A stretch of DNA of 64,000 nucleotides from Psychroflexus sp. MES1-P1E (GTDB taxonomy: Bacteria; Bacteroidota; Bacteroidia; Flavobacteriales; Flavobacteriaceae), in the NCBI RefSeq assembly GCF_002836055.1, contig NZ_PJBS01000307.1, forward strand, positions 1-64,000. Direction: 5' to 3'. Shown here piece after piece: positions 8,270-16,231 of this stretch. Under the pieces are notes generated by a model. It did no database searches and was not told the origin of the DNA. It saw nothing but the letters and a program-made list of their open reading frames with translations. A program made the translations under genes and the position numbers. Each line of letters begins with the position of its first letter. The stretch's first letter is position 1.

Positions 8270-9598
8270 ATGTTCGATAGTTTAAGTGATAAATTAGACA
8301 AGGCATTTCATGTTTTAAAAGGACATGGACAGATTACAGAGGTTAATGTAGCAGAGACACTTAAAGAAGTAAGAAGAGCATTGGTAGATGCCGATGTCAA
8401 CTTTAAAATAGCAAAAGATTTTACAAACCTCGTCAAGGAAAAAGCCCTAGGTCAGGATGTTTTAAAGACTTTAAAGCCTAATCAATTGATGGTCAAAATC
8501 GTTAAAGACGAGTTGACAAAATTGATGGGAGGTGATGCAGAAGAAGTTGATTTATCGGGTAATCCTAGCGTTATTTTAATGTCTGGACTCCAAGGGTCTG
8601 GTAAAACAACCTTCTCTGGTAAGTTGGCCAACTACCTAAAGTCCAAAAAGTCTAAACAACCCTTGCTGGTTGCTTGTGACGTTTATAGACCTGCAGCTAT
8701 AGATCAATTGCATGTCGTTGGAGACCAAATAGGCGTTGAGGTATTTTCTAACAAAGAAGAAAAAAACCCAGTTTTAATAGCAGAAGCTGCAATAGCTCAT
8801 GCTAAACAAAATGGACATAATGTTGTGATTTTGGATACGGCTGGGCGACTTGCTGTCGACCAAGTCATGATGAATGAAATCTCCGATATTTACAAGGCTG
8901 TAAAGCCTCAGGAAACTTTATTCGTTGTCGATGCTATGACAGGACAAGATGCGGTCAACACGGCCAAGACTTTTAACGATGTCTTAGATTTCGATGGTGT
9001 TATTCTTACAAAATTAGATGGTGATACTAGAGGTGGAGCAGCAATCTCTATTAAGTCTGTGGTCAATAAACCAATTAAATTCATTGGTACTGGTGAGAAG
9101 ATGGATGCTATAGACGTCTTCTATCCTTCTAGGATGGCAGATCGTATATTGGGAATGGGAGATGTTGTTTCCTTAGTGGAAAGAGCACAAGAGCAATATG
9201 ACGAGGATGAAGCTAGAAAAATCCAAAAGAAAATTGCCAAAGATAAATTTGGCTTTGATGACTTCTTAAAGCAGATCCAACAGGTGAAGAAGATGGGAAG
9301 TATGAAGGATTTAATGGGAATGATTCCTGGTGCTGGAAAGATGATGAAGAATATGGATATCGATGATGATGCTTTTAAGCATATAGAAGCAATGATCCAT
9401 TCCATGACTCCACATGAGAGGGAAAATCCAACTAGCATAAATGCTAGCCGAAAGAAAAGAATAGGAAAAGGTTCCGGAACTTCCGTTCAAGAGGTAAATC
9501 AACTCCTAAAGCAGTTTACTCAAATGAGTAAAATGATGAAGATGATGCAAGGCGGTGGCGGTAATAAAATGATGGAGATGATGAAAAAGATGCAATAA
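8270..9598 (+). CDS. ffh: Signal recognition particle protein Ffh (SRP54)
   Basis: This GTPase binds signal sequences of nascent membrane proteins together with the SRP RNA and docks with FtsY. It has 442 residues in three parts: N domain (1-90), G domain (about 95-295) and a methionine-rich M domain (about 300-442). The P-loop is GLQGSGKTT at about 107-115; DTAGR and TKLDGDTRGG are G3 and G4. The M domain includes the RNA-binding motif SRKKRIGKGSG and ends in a Met-rich tail with MMQGGGG. It forms an operon with folD, 15 bp downstream. Confidence 0.97.
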   Translation: MFDSLSDKLDKAFHVLKGHGQITEVNVAETLKEVRRALVDADVNFKIAKDFTNLVKEKALGQDVLKTLKPNQLMVKIVKDELTKLMGGDAEEVDLSGNPSVILMSGLQGSGKTTFSGKLANYLKSKKSKQPLLVACDVYRPAAIDQLHVVGDQIGVEVFSNKEEKNPVLIAEAAIAHAKQNGHNVVILDTAGRLAVDQVMMNEISDIYKAVKPQETLFVVDAMTGQDAVNTAKTFNDVLDFDGVILTKLDGDTRGGAAISIKSVVNKPIKFIGTGEKMDAIDVFYPSRMADRILGMGDVVSLVERAQEQYDEDEARKIQKKIAKDKFGFDDFLKQIQQVKKMGSMKDLMGMIPGAGKMMKNMDIDDDAFKHIEAMIHSMTPHERENPTSINASRKKRIGKGSGTSVQEVNQLLKQFTQMSKMMKMMQGGGGNKMMEMMKKMQ

Positions 9599-9613
9599 CT
9601 AAAATCTAAATAC

Positions 9614-10498
9614 ATGACAATTCTTGACGGTAAGAAATGCAGCAACGACATCAAAAATGAGATCAAAGATGAAGTTGATAAGATGAAAGCTAAAGGTGAG
9701 AAAGTACCACACCTTGCCGCAGTTTTAGTTGGAAATGATGGAGCTAGTCTTACTTATGTAGGAAGTAAAGTTAGAGCTTGTGAACGAGTTGGATTTAAAT
9801 CTACTTTGGTTAAGCTATCCAGTAATATTTCAGAATTAGAATTGTTAGATAAAATTGAAGAGCTTAATCAAGATGATGACATAGACGGGTTTATTGTTCA
9901 GCTTCCTTTACCTCCTCAAATTGATACCCAAAAGGTCTTGATGCAAGTGGATCCTCAGAAAGATGTGGATGGTTTTCATCCGACAAATTTTGGAAAAATG
10001 GCATTGGATATGACCACTTTTATTCCTGCGACACCCTTTGGGATTTTAGAACTATTGGAAAGGTATAATGTAGACACCAAAGGAAAGCATACGGTTGTGA
10101 TTGGGAGAAGTCACATTGTAGGAAGACCTATGAGTATTTTGATGGGTCGCAAGGGTTGGCCGGGTAACTCGACAGTCACCCTAACCCATAGTCATACTAA
10201 AAACATTACACAAATCATAAGCCAGGCGGATATTGTGATTTCAGCTCTAGGTATTCCTAACTTTTTAAAGGCAGAAATGATTCGCGATGATGCTGTTGTT
10301 ATAGATGTTGGAATTACAAGAGTGCCAGATGAGAATGCTAAAAAAGGCTATATTATTACTGGTGATGTAGATTATGAAAATGTAAGTAAAAAAGCCTCTT
10401 TTATTACACCTGTACCAGGAGGAGTAGGACCAATGACCATAGCTATGTTATTAAAAAACACACTCTTAGCTAGAGAGTTGCATAGATTGAGAGAATAA
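9614..10498 (+). CDS. folD: Bifunctional methylenetetrahydrofolate dehydrogenase/cyclohydrolase
   Basis: Converts 5,10-methylene-THF to 10-formyl-THF in two steps for purine and formyl-Met-tRNA synthesis. It has 294 residues. The conserved YVGSKVRACERVG (about 54-66) holds the catalytic Tyr and Lys, GFIVQLPLPPQID (about 94-106) is the second family signature, and GRSHIVGRPMSILM (about 165-178) with TPVPGGVGPMT near the C-terminus forms the NADP site. It lies directly behind ffh and ends 3 bp before the convergent DUF1232 gene. Confidence 0.97.
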   Translation: MTILDGKKCSNDIKNEIKDEVDKMKAKGEKVPHLAAVLVGNDGASLTYVGSKVRACERVGFKSTLVKLSSNISELELLDKIEELNQDDDIDGFIVQLPLPPQIDTQKVLMQVDPQKDVDGFHPTNFGKMALDMTTFIPATPFGILELLERYNVDTKGKHTVVIGRSHIVGRPMSILMGRKGWPGNSTVTLTHSHTKNITQIISQADIVISALGIPNFLKAEMIRDDAVVIDVGITRVPDENAKKGYIITGDVDYENVSKKASFITPVPGGVGPMTIAMLLKNTLLARELHRLRE

Positions 10499-10501
10499 TA
10501 G

Positions 10502-10921
10502 CTATAGTGTAGTAGTGATCTCTTCGGATCTGGCTATTTTCCAGTTCTCATAATCCAACAAGTCATCATTAATGAGCTTTAGGACAAAACTGAAAACGGT
10601 GATGTCATCTAGATATCCTAGAAAAGGGATAAAGTCAGGAACCAAATCTAAAGGGTTAATAATATAGAGAATGGTAAAAATCATTGCTGCTATAGTCTTC
10701 CAAGGTGTTTCAGGATATTTCTTTTGCTTTACATCTTTTAGCATTTGAAACATCAGAATTATTTTATCTTTATACTTCTTCCAATTGGGATGGTTGATTT
10801 TCGCAAACAATTGATCCTTTTTATTAAAGACAGTTTCAAAATCTATATCTGAAACAGTTTCTATTCCTTTTTCAATAAAATTCTTGTCAACTTTCTTCTT
10901 TTTCTTGTTTGATGTTTTCAT
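10502..10921 (-). CDS. DUF1232 (YkvA-like) membrane-associated protein
   Basis: A 139-residue protein with a very lysine-rich N-terminus (MKTSNKKKKKVDKNF). The DUF1232 core is at about 75-115 with the hallmark INPLDLVPDFIPFLGYLDD. One or two hydrophobic segments (WKTIAAMIFTILYIINPL; VFSFVLKLI) suggest membrane association. No biochemical role is established. The start overlaps the end of the AI-2E-type transporter gene by 35 bp, which points to translational coupling as the last gene of this minus-strand operon. Confidence 0.85.
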   Translation of the reverse strand: MKTSNKKKKKVDKNFIEKGIETVSDIDFETVFNKKDQLFAKINHPNWKKYKDKIILMFQMLKDVKQKKYPETPWKTIAAMIFTILYIINPLDLVPDFIPFLGYLDDITVFSFVLKLINDDLLDYENWKIARSEEITTTL

Positions 10922-11951
10922 TTAATTTAATTTCTTTTTCAGATTCGAATTCACCATATTCTTTTTTGTAAATCACGACTACCAACAAGAATAAAGAGAG
11001 TAATAAAGGTCCAAAGATCAATCCTATAAAACCAAATAAGGGAACTCCAATAATAACTCCTATTAAAGTGATGAGCGGATGTTCGTTGGCCATCTTCTTA
11101 AGAACAAGTAGTCTAACAATATTATCTGAAGATCCTACAATCACAAAGCCATAAAGCAAAACCCCAATAGCGGAGGCTGTTTCTCCTTGGTAGTAAAACA
11201 ATAAAGTTACCGGGATAAAACCAATTGCTGTCCCAACAAATGGGATCATTGAACCAATAGTGGTTATGACGAACCAAAACATAGCTTCTTGAACTCCAAA
11301 AATCCAATATCCTATCAAAGAAATGATGCCTTGAAAAAGAGCAACAAGAGGGATTCCAATGGCGTTTGCTTTCACCTTCTTTGCAGACTCTTTAGCGATG
11401 AGTTTTAGATTTTCTACATCGATAGGGATATAGGTCTCCATAGATATCGTTAGCTTTTTTTGATTGAGTAGCATATAATATAATAAGAAATACATGATAC
11501 TAATCGAGATAAAAACTTCAAAAGTTCCTCCAGCCAACCCTTGTAAATTGTTAGATAACCAATCGGTTACGGCTGTACTGTCAATTTTTTCTCCGAGATT
11601 AATTCCAGACATGGTTTCAATCTGAACCAACTGAGCTTTTGTGGCTTCAATGACTTTTTCTGAATTCTGGATAGCGCTACTTACTTTGGAAGAAAGCATA
11701 AGAATAATTCCTAAGACAGGAACAAGAATTAAAATAAAGGAGGCGACCATCAATATGCTGACACTTACAGTTGGGTTCCAGCCATTATTGAGCATCCATC
11801 TCATAAGACCCCTCAATAAAACATAAAAGGTAATTGCGCCTAATATTCCCGAGATATAGGGGAGGAGTTCTCCAAAAATAAGACCTCCGAGAGAAAGAAT
11901 AATCAATAGAATGAAGAGCTGTCTAACAAGTCTTGGTGAGAGTTTATCCAT
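10887..11951 (-). CDS. AI-2E family transporter (PerM/TqsA-like)
   Basis: A 354-residue integral membrane protein with about eight hydrophobic segments, including paired helices at the N-terminus (LFILLIILSLGGLIFGELL; ISGILGAITFYVLL) and C-terminal helices around FIGLIFGPLLLSLFLLVVVI. The loop with GSMIPFVGTAIGFIPV is the family's best conserved region. Family members export autoinducer-2 or other small solutes, or act as Na+/H+ antiporters, so the substrate cannot be named. It starts 2 bp after the VOC gene ends. Confidence 0.85.
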   Translation of the reverse strand: MDKLSPRLVRQLFILLIILSLGGLIFGELLPYISGILGAITFYVLLRGLMRWMLNNGWNPTVSVSILMVASFILILVPVLGIILMLSSKVSSAIQNSEKVIEATKAQLVQIETMSGINLGEKIDSTAVTDWLSNNLQGLAGGTFEVFISISIMYFLLYYMLLNQKKLTISMETYIPIDVENLKLIAKESAKKVKANAIGIPLVALFQGIISLIGYWIFGVQEAMFWFVITTIGSMIPFVGTAIGFIPVTLLFYYQGETASAIGVLLYGFVIVGSSDNIVRLLVLKKMANEHPLITLIGVIIGVPLFGFIGLIFGPLLLSLFLLVVVIYKKEYGEFESEKEIKLNENIKQEKEES

Positions 11952-11953
11952 TT

Positions 11954-12379
11954 TTATTTAGCAAAGATTTGATCTGTATTTTTAAAGCTTTTAAATTCTA
12001 ATGCATTTCCACTTGGATCTTTAAAAAACAGTGTGGCCTGCTCGCCAGGCTTTCCTTGAAATCTTATGTAGGGTTCAATAACGAAGTCGATATTCAAATT
12101 CTCTAACCTTTTTGCGAACTCATGGAAATCATTCCATGCCAAAACAACACCGAAATGGGGTATAGGAACTTCATGACCGTCCACTACACTGAAGGCATTT
12201 GGATTAGGTTGATGGGTTTTGTCTTCGTGAATAACAAATTGATGACCAAAAAAGTCATAATCAACCCAATGTGAATCGCTCCTACCTTCTTTAAAGCTTA
12301 AGGTGTTACTGTAAAATGATCTTGCTTGGCTTAGATTATTTACAGGGATAGCAAGGTGGAAGGGGGCTAAAGACGTCAT
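11954..12379 (-). CDS. VOC (glyoxalase/bleomycin-resistance fold) protein
   Basis: 141 residues covering one vicinal-oxygen-chelate unit with two beta-alpha-beta-beta-beta modules. HLAIPVNNLSQARSFYSNTL at the N-terminus provides the first metal-ligand His; HFGVVLAWNDF and the closing FFKDPSGNALEFKSF provide His and Glu. The full-length match suggests a metal-dependent lyase, isomerase or dioxygenase-like enzyme, but the substrate is not evident. It lies in a minus-strand operon between rluF and the AI-2E-type transporter. Confidence 0.85.
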   Translation of the reverse strand: MTSLAPFHLAIPVNNLSQARSFYSNTLSFKEGRSDSHWVDYDFFGHQFVIHEDKTHQPNPNAFSVVDGHEVPIPHFGVVLAWNDFHEFAKRLENLNIDFVIEPYIRFQGKPGEQATLFFKDPSGNALEFKSFKNTDQIFAK

Positions 12380-12403
12380 GGTAGTATTTTTTTGTTTTAA
12401 TCT

Positions 12404-13111
12404 TTATGATTTGTTAGTGTACAAATCTTTTATTTCTTCTTCAGTAAGGTTTCTATAGTTTCCTTTCTCCACATCTAAAGTAATGTTTTTTATTCTTGTG
12501 CGCTTCAGGGTTCTTACTCTATAGTCTAAGGCTTCACACATTCTTCTTATTTGACGGTTAAGCCCCTGTGTCAAGACTATTTTAAAACTCCTATCCCCCA
12601 ATTTTTCTACTTCACATCTTCTTGACATGGTGTCTAAAATTGGAACACCCTTTCTCATTTTTTCAATAAAATCATCGGTTATGGTCTTGTTAACAGTAAC
12701 TAGATATTCCTTGTCATGAAAATGTCTTGCTCTAAGGATATGATTTACGATTTCACCATCATTTGTCATTAGGATTAGGCCTTCACTCATTTTGTCTAGC
12801 CGTCCTATGGGGAAAACTCGAGTAGGATAATCTACAAAATCGACAATATTGTTTTTTTCGACTTTAGAATTCGTAGTGCAAACGACACCTTTAGGTTTGT
12901 ATACCGCTAGATAGACTTTTTCTTCAGTCTCTTTCTCCACAAGTTTTCCATCTACATAAACTTTATCACCGGAATTAACTTTAGTTCCCATTTCTATGTA
13001 TTCACCGTTAATGGTGACTCTACCTTGTTCCATCAATTTATCTGCTTCTCTTCTTGAGCAGAAGCCAGCTTGACTTAAATATTTATTAATCCGAATAGAC
13101 TCTTTATTCAT
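12404..13111 (-). CDS. rluF: 23S rRNA pseudouridine synthase, RluF/RsuA type
   Basis: 235 residues. An S4 RNA-binding domain at about 5-65 (IRINKYLSQAGFCSRREADKL) is followed by the RsuA/RluB/E/F catalytic domain. The catalytic aspartate lies in PIGRLDKMSEGLILMTND at about 96-113. QGLNRQIRRMCEALDYRV at about 188-205 is the second family motif. The short, RluF-like C-terminus favours uridine in 23S rRNA (position 2604 in E. coli), but RsuA-family target assignment by sequence alone is uncertain. Its start overlaps the upstream hydrolase gene by 8 bp. Confidence 0.88.
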   Translation of the reverse strand: MNKESIRINKYLSQAGFCSRREADKLMEQGRVTINGEYIEMGTKVNSGDKVYVDGKLVEKETEEKVYLAVYKPKGVVCTTNSKVEKNNIVDFVDYPTRVFPIGRLDKMSEGLILMTNDGEIVNHILRARHFHDKEYLVTVNKTITDDFIEKMRKGVPILDTMSRRCEVEKLGDRSFKIVLTQGLNRQIRRMCEALDYRVRTLKRTRIKNITLDVEKGNYRNLTEEEIKDLYTNKS

Positions 13112-13961
13112 AGGTGTTGGTTAAGAATTTTAAAATATCATCTCGAATTTCACTTTTATTAAGGGAATGGCCAGCACCTTCTGTAATCTTAAGGATGGAG
13201 TCCTTTAAATTTTTATGAATTGATTTTGCGGCTTCAACTGGAGCTACTTTATCGTAACGATCATGGATAATTAATGTGTCTTTTTGTACTCCTTTGGCAA
13301 ATTCTGCAATAGAGAATTCACTAAAGGTATAACTAAATTTTTCTTTAAAGAAAGCTTCTAGAGAAGACATGAATTTAACGTTGAGGTTCAATACCCGTTT
13401 ATAATCGCTCATGATTTCACTCATCTCAGATGGAGCGCCAAGCAAAACTAGTTTTTCTACATGGATGCTGTGCTTTAAATATTGATTATAAACCACAGTC
13501 ATTGCTCCTACGCTATGTCCAATAACAATTTCTGGTTGGTAAAGACTCAGTAATTGATCCAGACATTTCGAATATATAAGGACATTAAGTAATTTTCCTT
13601 CAGAATAGCCATGTGCTGGTGCGTCAAAAGCAACTATATTAAAATCTTTTTTTTGAAGATCTTCAATAAGATCTTTCCATCTATGGGTGTTGCTATCCCA
13701 GCCATGAATAAGAATGACGGTTTTGCCATTGCCTTTCCAGTGATAGGTTTGTATTGTTTTTGAATCATGCTCAATCGCAGTTGATTTGGCTTTATTCAAA
13801 AACACCTCCTGTTCTGGTCTTACTTTTCCTTTTCTTGGAGAAGAAAATAATTCATAGGCCTTCAGTAAGGCTTTGTCTGGATTAACAAGATAGAGTGAAC
13901 TCAACCGAAGACCTATGATTTTTGGGAGATATTTGTTAACTATTTTCTTAGATGTTTTCAT
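13104..13961 (-). CDS. Alpha/beta hydrolase
   Basis: 285 residues with an alpha/beta-hydrolase fold: oxyanion segment VILIHGWDSNTHRW, nucleophile elbow GHSVGA, acid residue in IIHDRYDKVAP, and catalytic His in GAGHSLNKS. The N-terminal 60 residues are an extra, positively charged region (VNKYLPKIIGLRLSSLYLVNPDK) common in flavobacterial homologues. The natural ester or amide substrate is unknown. It is the first gene of the minus-strand operon with rluF, VOC, the AI-2E-type transporter and the DUF1232 gene. Confidence 0.85.
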   Translation of the reverse strand: MKTSKKIVNKYLPKIIGLRLSSLYLVNPDKALLKAYELFSSPRKGKVRPEQEVFLNKAKSTAIEHDSKTIQTYHWKGNGKTVILIHGWDSNTHRWKDLIEDLQKKDFNIVAFDAPAHGYSEGKLLNVLIYSKCLDQLLSLYQPEIVIGHSVGAMTVVYNQYLKHSIHVEKLVLLGAPSEMSEIMSDYKRVLNLNVKFMSSLEAFFKEKFSYTFSEFSIAEFAKGVQKDTLIIHDRYDKVAPVEAAKSIHKNLKDSILKITEGAGHSLNKSEIRDDILKFLTNTYE

Positions 13962-14012
13962 AAGGTTGACCGAGATAGTTGAGGGAAAACTTTAAAAATA
14001 AGACTTTATGCT

Positions 14013-14573
14013 TTAGTCTAGATCCTTAAACTTTAACCAAAAGTACTTAATAGGAGCTTCGTCTGGAATTTGATTGGCTTCAATCTTAATTTCAGAATCG
14101 AATCTCAATTCACTAGGGAGATGTTTCTTATCAATCACGATATAGGCTCCAATTACATTGATGTTTAAAATAACACTATTGATGCTATTCTGGATATTAT
14201 CAATTTTATAATTTTTATAGATGGCTTTAAAATTGCTATCAATACCTAAACCTTCTTCTGTTTTATATCTGGAGTCTAAAATTTGAATTTCATCGATAGT
14301 GAGTAATGTGTCATTTTTGAATTTAGGTTCTACAATTAAAGATACATTCCCTTTGCTATCATATATTTCGATTTCTTCTGTCTTTCCAAATCTAGTTTCA
14401 ATATCAAAATCAGCAATAGAGTCGGTTTCTAAAATAGTTTTTAAGTCTTTAATTTCTGTTTTTGGGGTAAGTTGGCCTAATTGATTTTTGCTGATAAGTG
14501 TTTTAGAGGTAGAACCATCACAACTCACAAGCAAAACTAAAAGCAAGCTTCCAAATAGGGATAAAAGTTTCAT
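14013..14573 (-). CDS. Putative lipoprotein, unknown function
   Basis: 186 residues beginning MKLLSLFGSLLLVLLVSCDG, a type II signal peptide with lipobox LVSC. The mature part is polar with beta-strand-like repeats (GNVSLIVEPKFKNDTLLTID; YKIDNIQNSINSVILNINVIG) and no cysteine after the lipid anchor. No family was recognised. A minus-strand -7 box lies just upstream at 14587-14594. Confidence 0.7.
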   Translation of the reverse strand: MKLLSLFGSLLLVLLVSCDGSTSKTLISKNQLGQLTPKTEIKDLKTILETDSIADFDIETRFGKTEEIEIYDSKGNVSLIVEPKFKNDTLLTIDEIQILDSRYKTEEGLGIDSNFKAIYKNYKIDNIQNSINSVILNINVIGAYIVIDKKHLPSELRFDSEIKIEANQIPDEAPIKYFWLKFKDLD

Positions 14574-14586
14574 TTAAATTTTTCTT

Positions 14587-14594
14587 CAAAAATA
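14587..14594 (-). promoter_or_regulatory. -7 box of the lipoprotein gene (minus strand)
   Basis: CAAAAATA on the plus strand reads TATTTTTG on the minus strand, 13 bp before the ATG. Confidence 0.5.
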
Positions 14595-14678
14595 AATAAA
14601 GTCTCGTACTTAATAAGATTTAGTGTCATTTATTATGAGAAGACTTTTGTTATATTTTATTTCGAAAAAAGCTTTCAG

Positions 14679-14686
14679 TATATTTG
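14679..14686 (+). promoter_or_regulatory. -7 box of queE, only 4 bp from the start codon
   Basis: TATATTTG is followed by TAGC and the ATG. Transcription from this box would begin at or within a base or two of the start codon, giving a leaderless mRNA. Confidence 0.6.
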
Positions 14687-14690
14687 TAGC

Positions 14691-15323
14691 ATGCAAAATG
14701 AAAAAATCGAAGATCTCGTTCAAAAAGGTGTAATGTTACCCCTTATGGAAGAGTTTTATACTATCCAAGGTGAAGGGTATCATACTGGGACAGCAGCTTA
14801 CTTTATCCGAATAGGAGGATGCGATGTGGGTTGCCATTGGTGTGATGTGAAAGAGAGCTGGGATCCAGAACGGCATCCTCCCACACAAATAGGATCTATT
14901 ATTGAAAATGCTAAAAAATATAGTAACACTATCGTGATTACAGGTGGTGAACCTCTTACTTGGGATATGTCTATGCTTACCCAAGGCCTGAAAGATAACG
15001 AACTTAGCATTCATATAGAAACATCTGGAGCTTACGACTTGACTGGGGTTTGGGATTGGATTTGTTTATCTCCCAAAAAAAATAAGTTACCTAAACCAGA
15101 AATTTATCCAAAAGTAGACGAGTTAAAGGTCATTATTTTTAATAAACATGATTTTAAATTTGCTGAAGAGCAAGCATCACAAGTAGGCGATGACTGTGAA
15201 CTTTTTCTACAACCCGAGTGGAGCGTCAGAGAAAAAATGACTCCACAAATTGTAGAGTACGTCATGAAGCATCCTCAATGGAGGATTTCGTTGCAAACGC
15301 ATAAGTATCTCAATATCCCTTAA
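14691..15323 (+). CDS. queE: 7-carboxy-7-deazaguanine synthase
   Basis: A radical SAM enzyme that contracts 6-carboxytetrahydropterin to 7-carboxy-7-deazaguanine, the third step toward queuosine in tRNA. 210 residues. The N-terminal MEEFYTIQGEGYHTGTAAYF is the QueE hallmark. The [4Fe-4S] site is GCDVGCHWCD at about 43-52 (CxxxCxxC), and ITGGEPLTW at about 84-92 is the SAM-binding GGE motif. The other queuosine genes are not adjacent. The apparent promoter leaves almost no leader, so a preQ1 riboswitch is excluded here. Confidence 0.92.
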   Translation: MQNEKIEDLVQKGVMLPLMEEFYTIQGEGYHTGTAAYFIRIGGCDVGCHWCDVKESWDPERHPPTQIGSIIENAKKYSNTIVITGGEPLTWDMSMLTQGLKDNELSIHIETSGAYDLTGVWDWICLSPKKNKLPKPEIYPKVDELKVIIFNKHDFKFAEEQASQVGDDCELFLQPEWSVREKMTPQIVEYVMKHPQWRISLQTHKYLNIP

Positions 15324-15369
15324 ACACTTTCTATAATTAAACATACATCAAATTCATTTTGTCATCGAA

Positions 15370-15573
15370 GTGTTTAAAATTAATTTTTTTTCGCCAAGTG
15401 CTAACGACAATATTACTGCAATTGGTCAACCCAAGTCTGCTAACCTAAATGATGGTAAAGAATTTGGTGTTGCACATGTACTAGCCTTTTATGGATATGT
15501 AACTGTTCATTTAGGCGCTATTCAAACGGTAAGTAGTTTTTATCAACGTAATATAGAGGACAACCTTGAGTAG
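15370..15573 (+). CDS. Possible small protein or gene remnant, unknown
   Basis: An open frame with a GTG start, 67 codons, in the 298-bp gap between queE and the convergent oxidase gene. The predicted product (VFKINFFSPSANDNITAIGQ...) has no signal peptide or family that I recognise. No -7 box or good ribosome-binding site is visible. A strong terminator 24 bp after its stop could serve it. It may be a true small gene or the tail of a lost gene. Confidence 0.3.
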   Translation: MFKINFFSPSANDNITAIGQPKSANLNDGKEFGVAHVLAFYGYVTVHLGAIQTVSSFYQRNIEDNLE

Positions 15574-15596
15574 TCTTCAGTCATAAATAATAAACT

Positions 15597-15623
15597 AAAA
15601 GCGGCCAATTGGTCGCTTTTTTT
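15597..15623. terminator. Bidirectional terminator between convergent genes
   Basis: AAAAGCGGCC and GGTCGCTTTT form a symmetrical stem with loop AATT, followed by T-runs readable in both directions. It overlaps the last codon of the minus-strand oxidase gene. Confidence 0.85.
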
Positions 15624-16161
15624 ATGGGTTTAAATAGTGTCCTTCCCACTGATTAGACTTATCAAACCTAACTCTTACATGGTTTGGTCTGCTTAATTGA
15701 AGGTATTCTAAGGTTTCGGGAATTAATTTTAAAACGCAAAAGTGATGTTCATCCTCTTTATAGTCAACGTGGTCTGGATTGTCTATGGGTGTTCCTGGGG
15801 CATGTTTGGTGATAAAATCTTTTTGTGACTTTCCTTGTACTCGACTCCAGTAGTCTTCATAAGCCTTACCAGATCTTACTAACTCCACTTGTCCCTCAAC
15901 TTTAATCTGCAAAAGTTTTTTAGGATGGTAGAACAGTAAGCTCGCTTTTGAGTTTTTTTCTAATTGTTGCACTTTATCACTTCTATTGTCTGAGTATATG
16001 ATAAGGTCAAAATCATCTGTAGCATCTCTTAAAACTACCGTGCGCTGGGTAGGGGCACCATTTTCAATACTCGCTAAACTCACATACCTAAAGGGATGTT
16101 TTTTTTTGAGATATCCAAATCTAACTTCACTTTTTAAATCCTTTAAAATTTGGTCTAACAT
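15622..16161 (-). CDS. Pyridoxamine 5'-phosphate oxidase family flavoprotein
   Basis: An FMN-binding split-barrel protein of about 179 residues from the chosen start (MLDQILKDLKSEVRF). The frame extends upstream to 16215, but those extra 18 residues would cross the guaA promoter region and look non-conserved. RYVSLASIENGAPTQRTVVLRD and LIIYSDNRSDKVQQLEKN match the FMN-binding part. The protein is shorter than classical PdxH (about 215 residues) and the usual PdxH C-terminal arginine motif is not obvious. A general PNPOx-like role is therefore safer than a firm vitamin B6 assignment. Confidence 0.8.
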   Translation of the reverse strand: MLDQILKDLKSEVRFGYLKKKHPFRYVSLASIENGAPTQRTVVLRDATDDFDLIIYSDNRSDKVQQLEKNSKASLLFYHPKKLLQIKVEGQVELVRSGKAYEDYWSRVQGKSQKDFITKHAPGTPIDNPDHVDYKEDEHHFCVLKLIPETLEYLQLSRPNHVRVRFDKSNQWEGHYLNP

Positions 16162-16220
16162 TTTTTGCTTAAAAGTAAAAAAATAGCAGCTAAACGGAAG
16201 CCAGTTTTGTCTCAAATTTA

Positions 16221-16228
16221 TACTTTTG
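16221..16228 (+). promoter_or_regulatory. -7 box of guaA, 3 bp from the start codon
   Basis: TACTTTTG is followed by CCT and the ATG at 16232. This predicts a leaderless or near-leaderless guaA transcript. Confidence 0.6.
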
Positions 16229-16231
16229 CCT

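Noticed and set aside
9121-9502. Antisense open frames in the ffh M domain
   Set aside because: They are by-products of the Met- and Lys-rich coding strand, with no promoter or family resemblance.
14574-14690. Possible preQ1 riboswitch before queE
   Set aside because: The apparent promoter ends 4 bp before the start codon, leaving no room for a leader aptamer.
16226-16231. TTG start two codons upstream for guaA
   Set aside because: It lies inside the -7 promoter box, and the ATG at 16232 gives the typical N-terminus.
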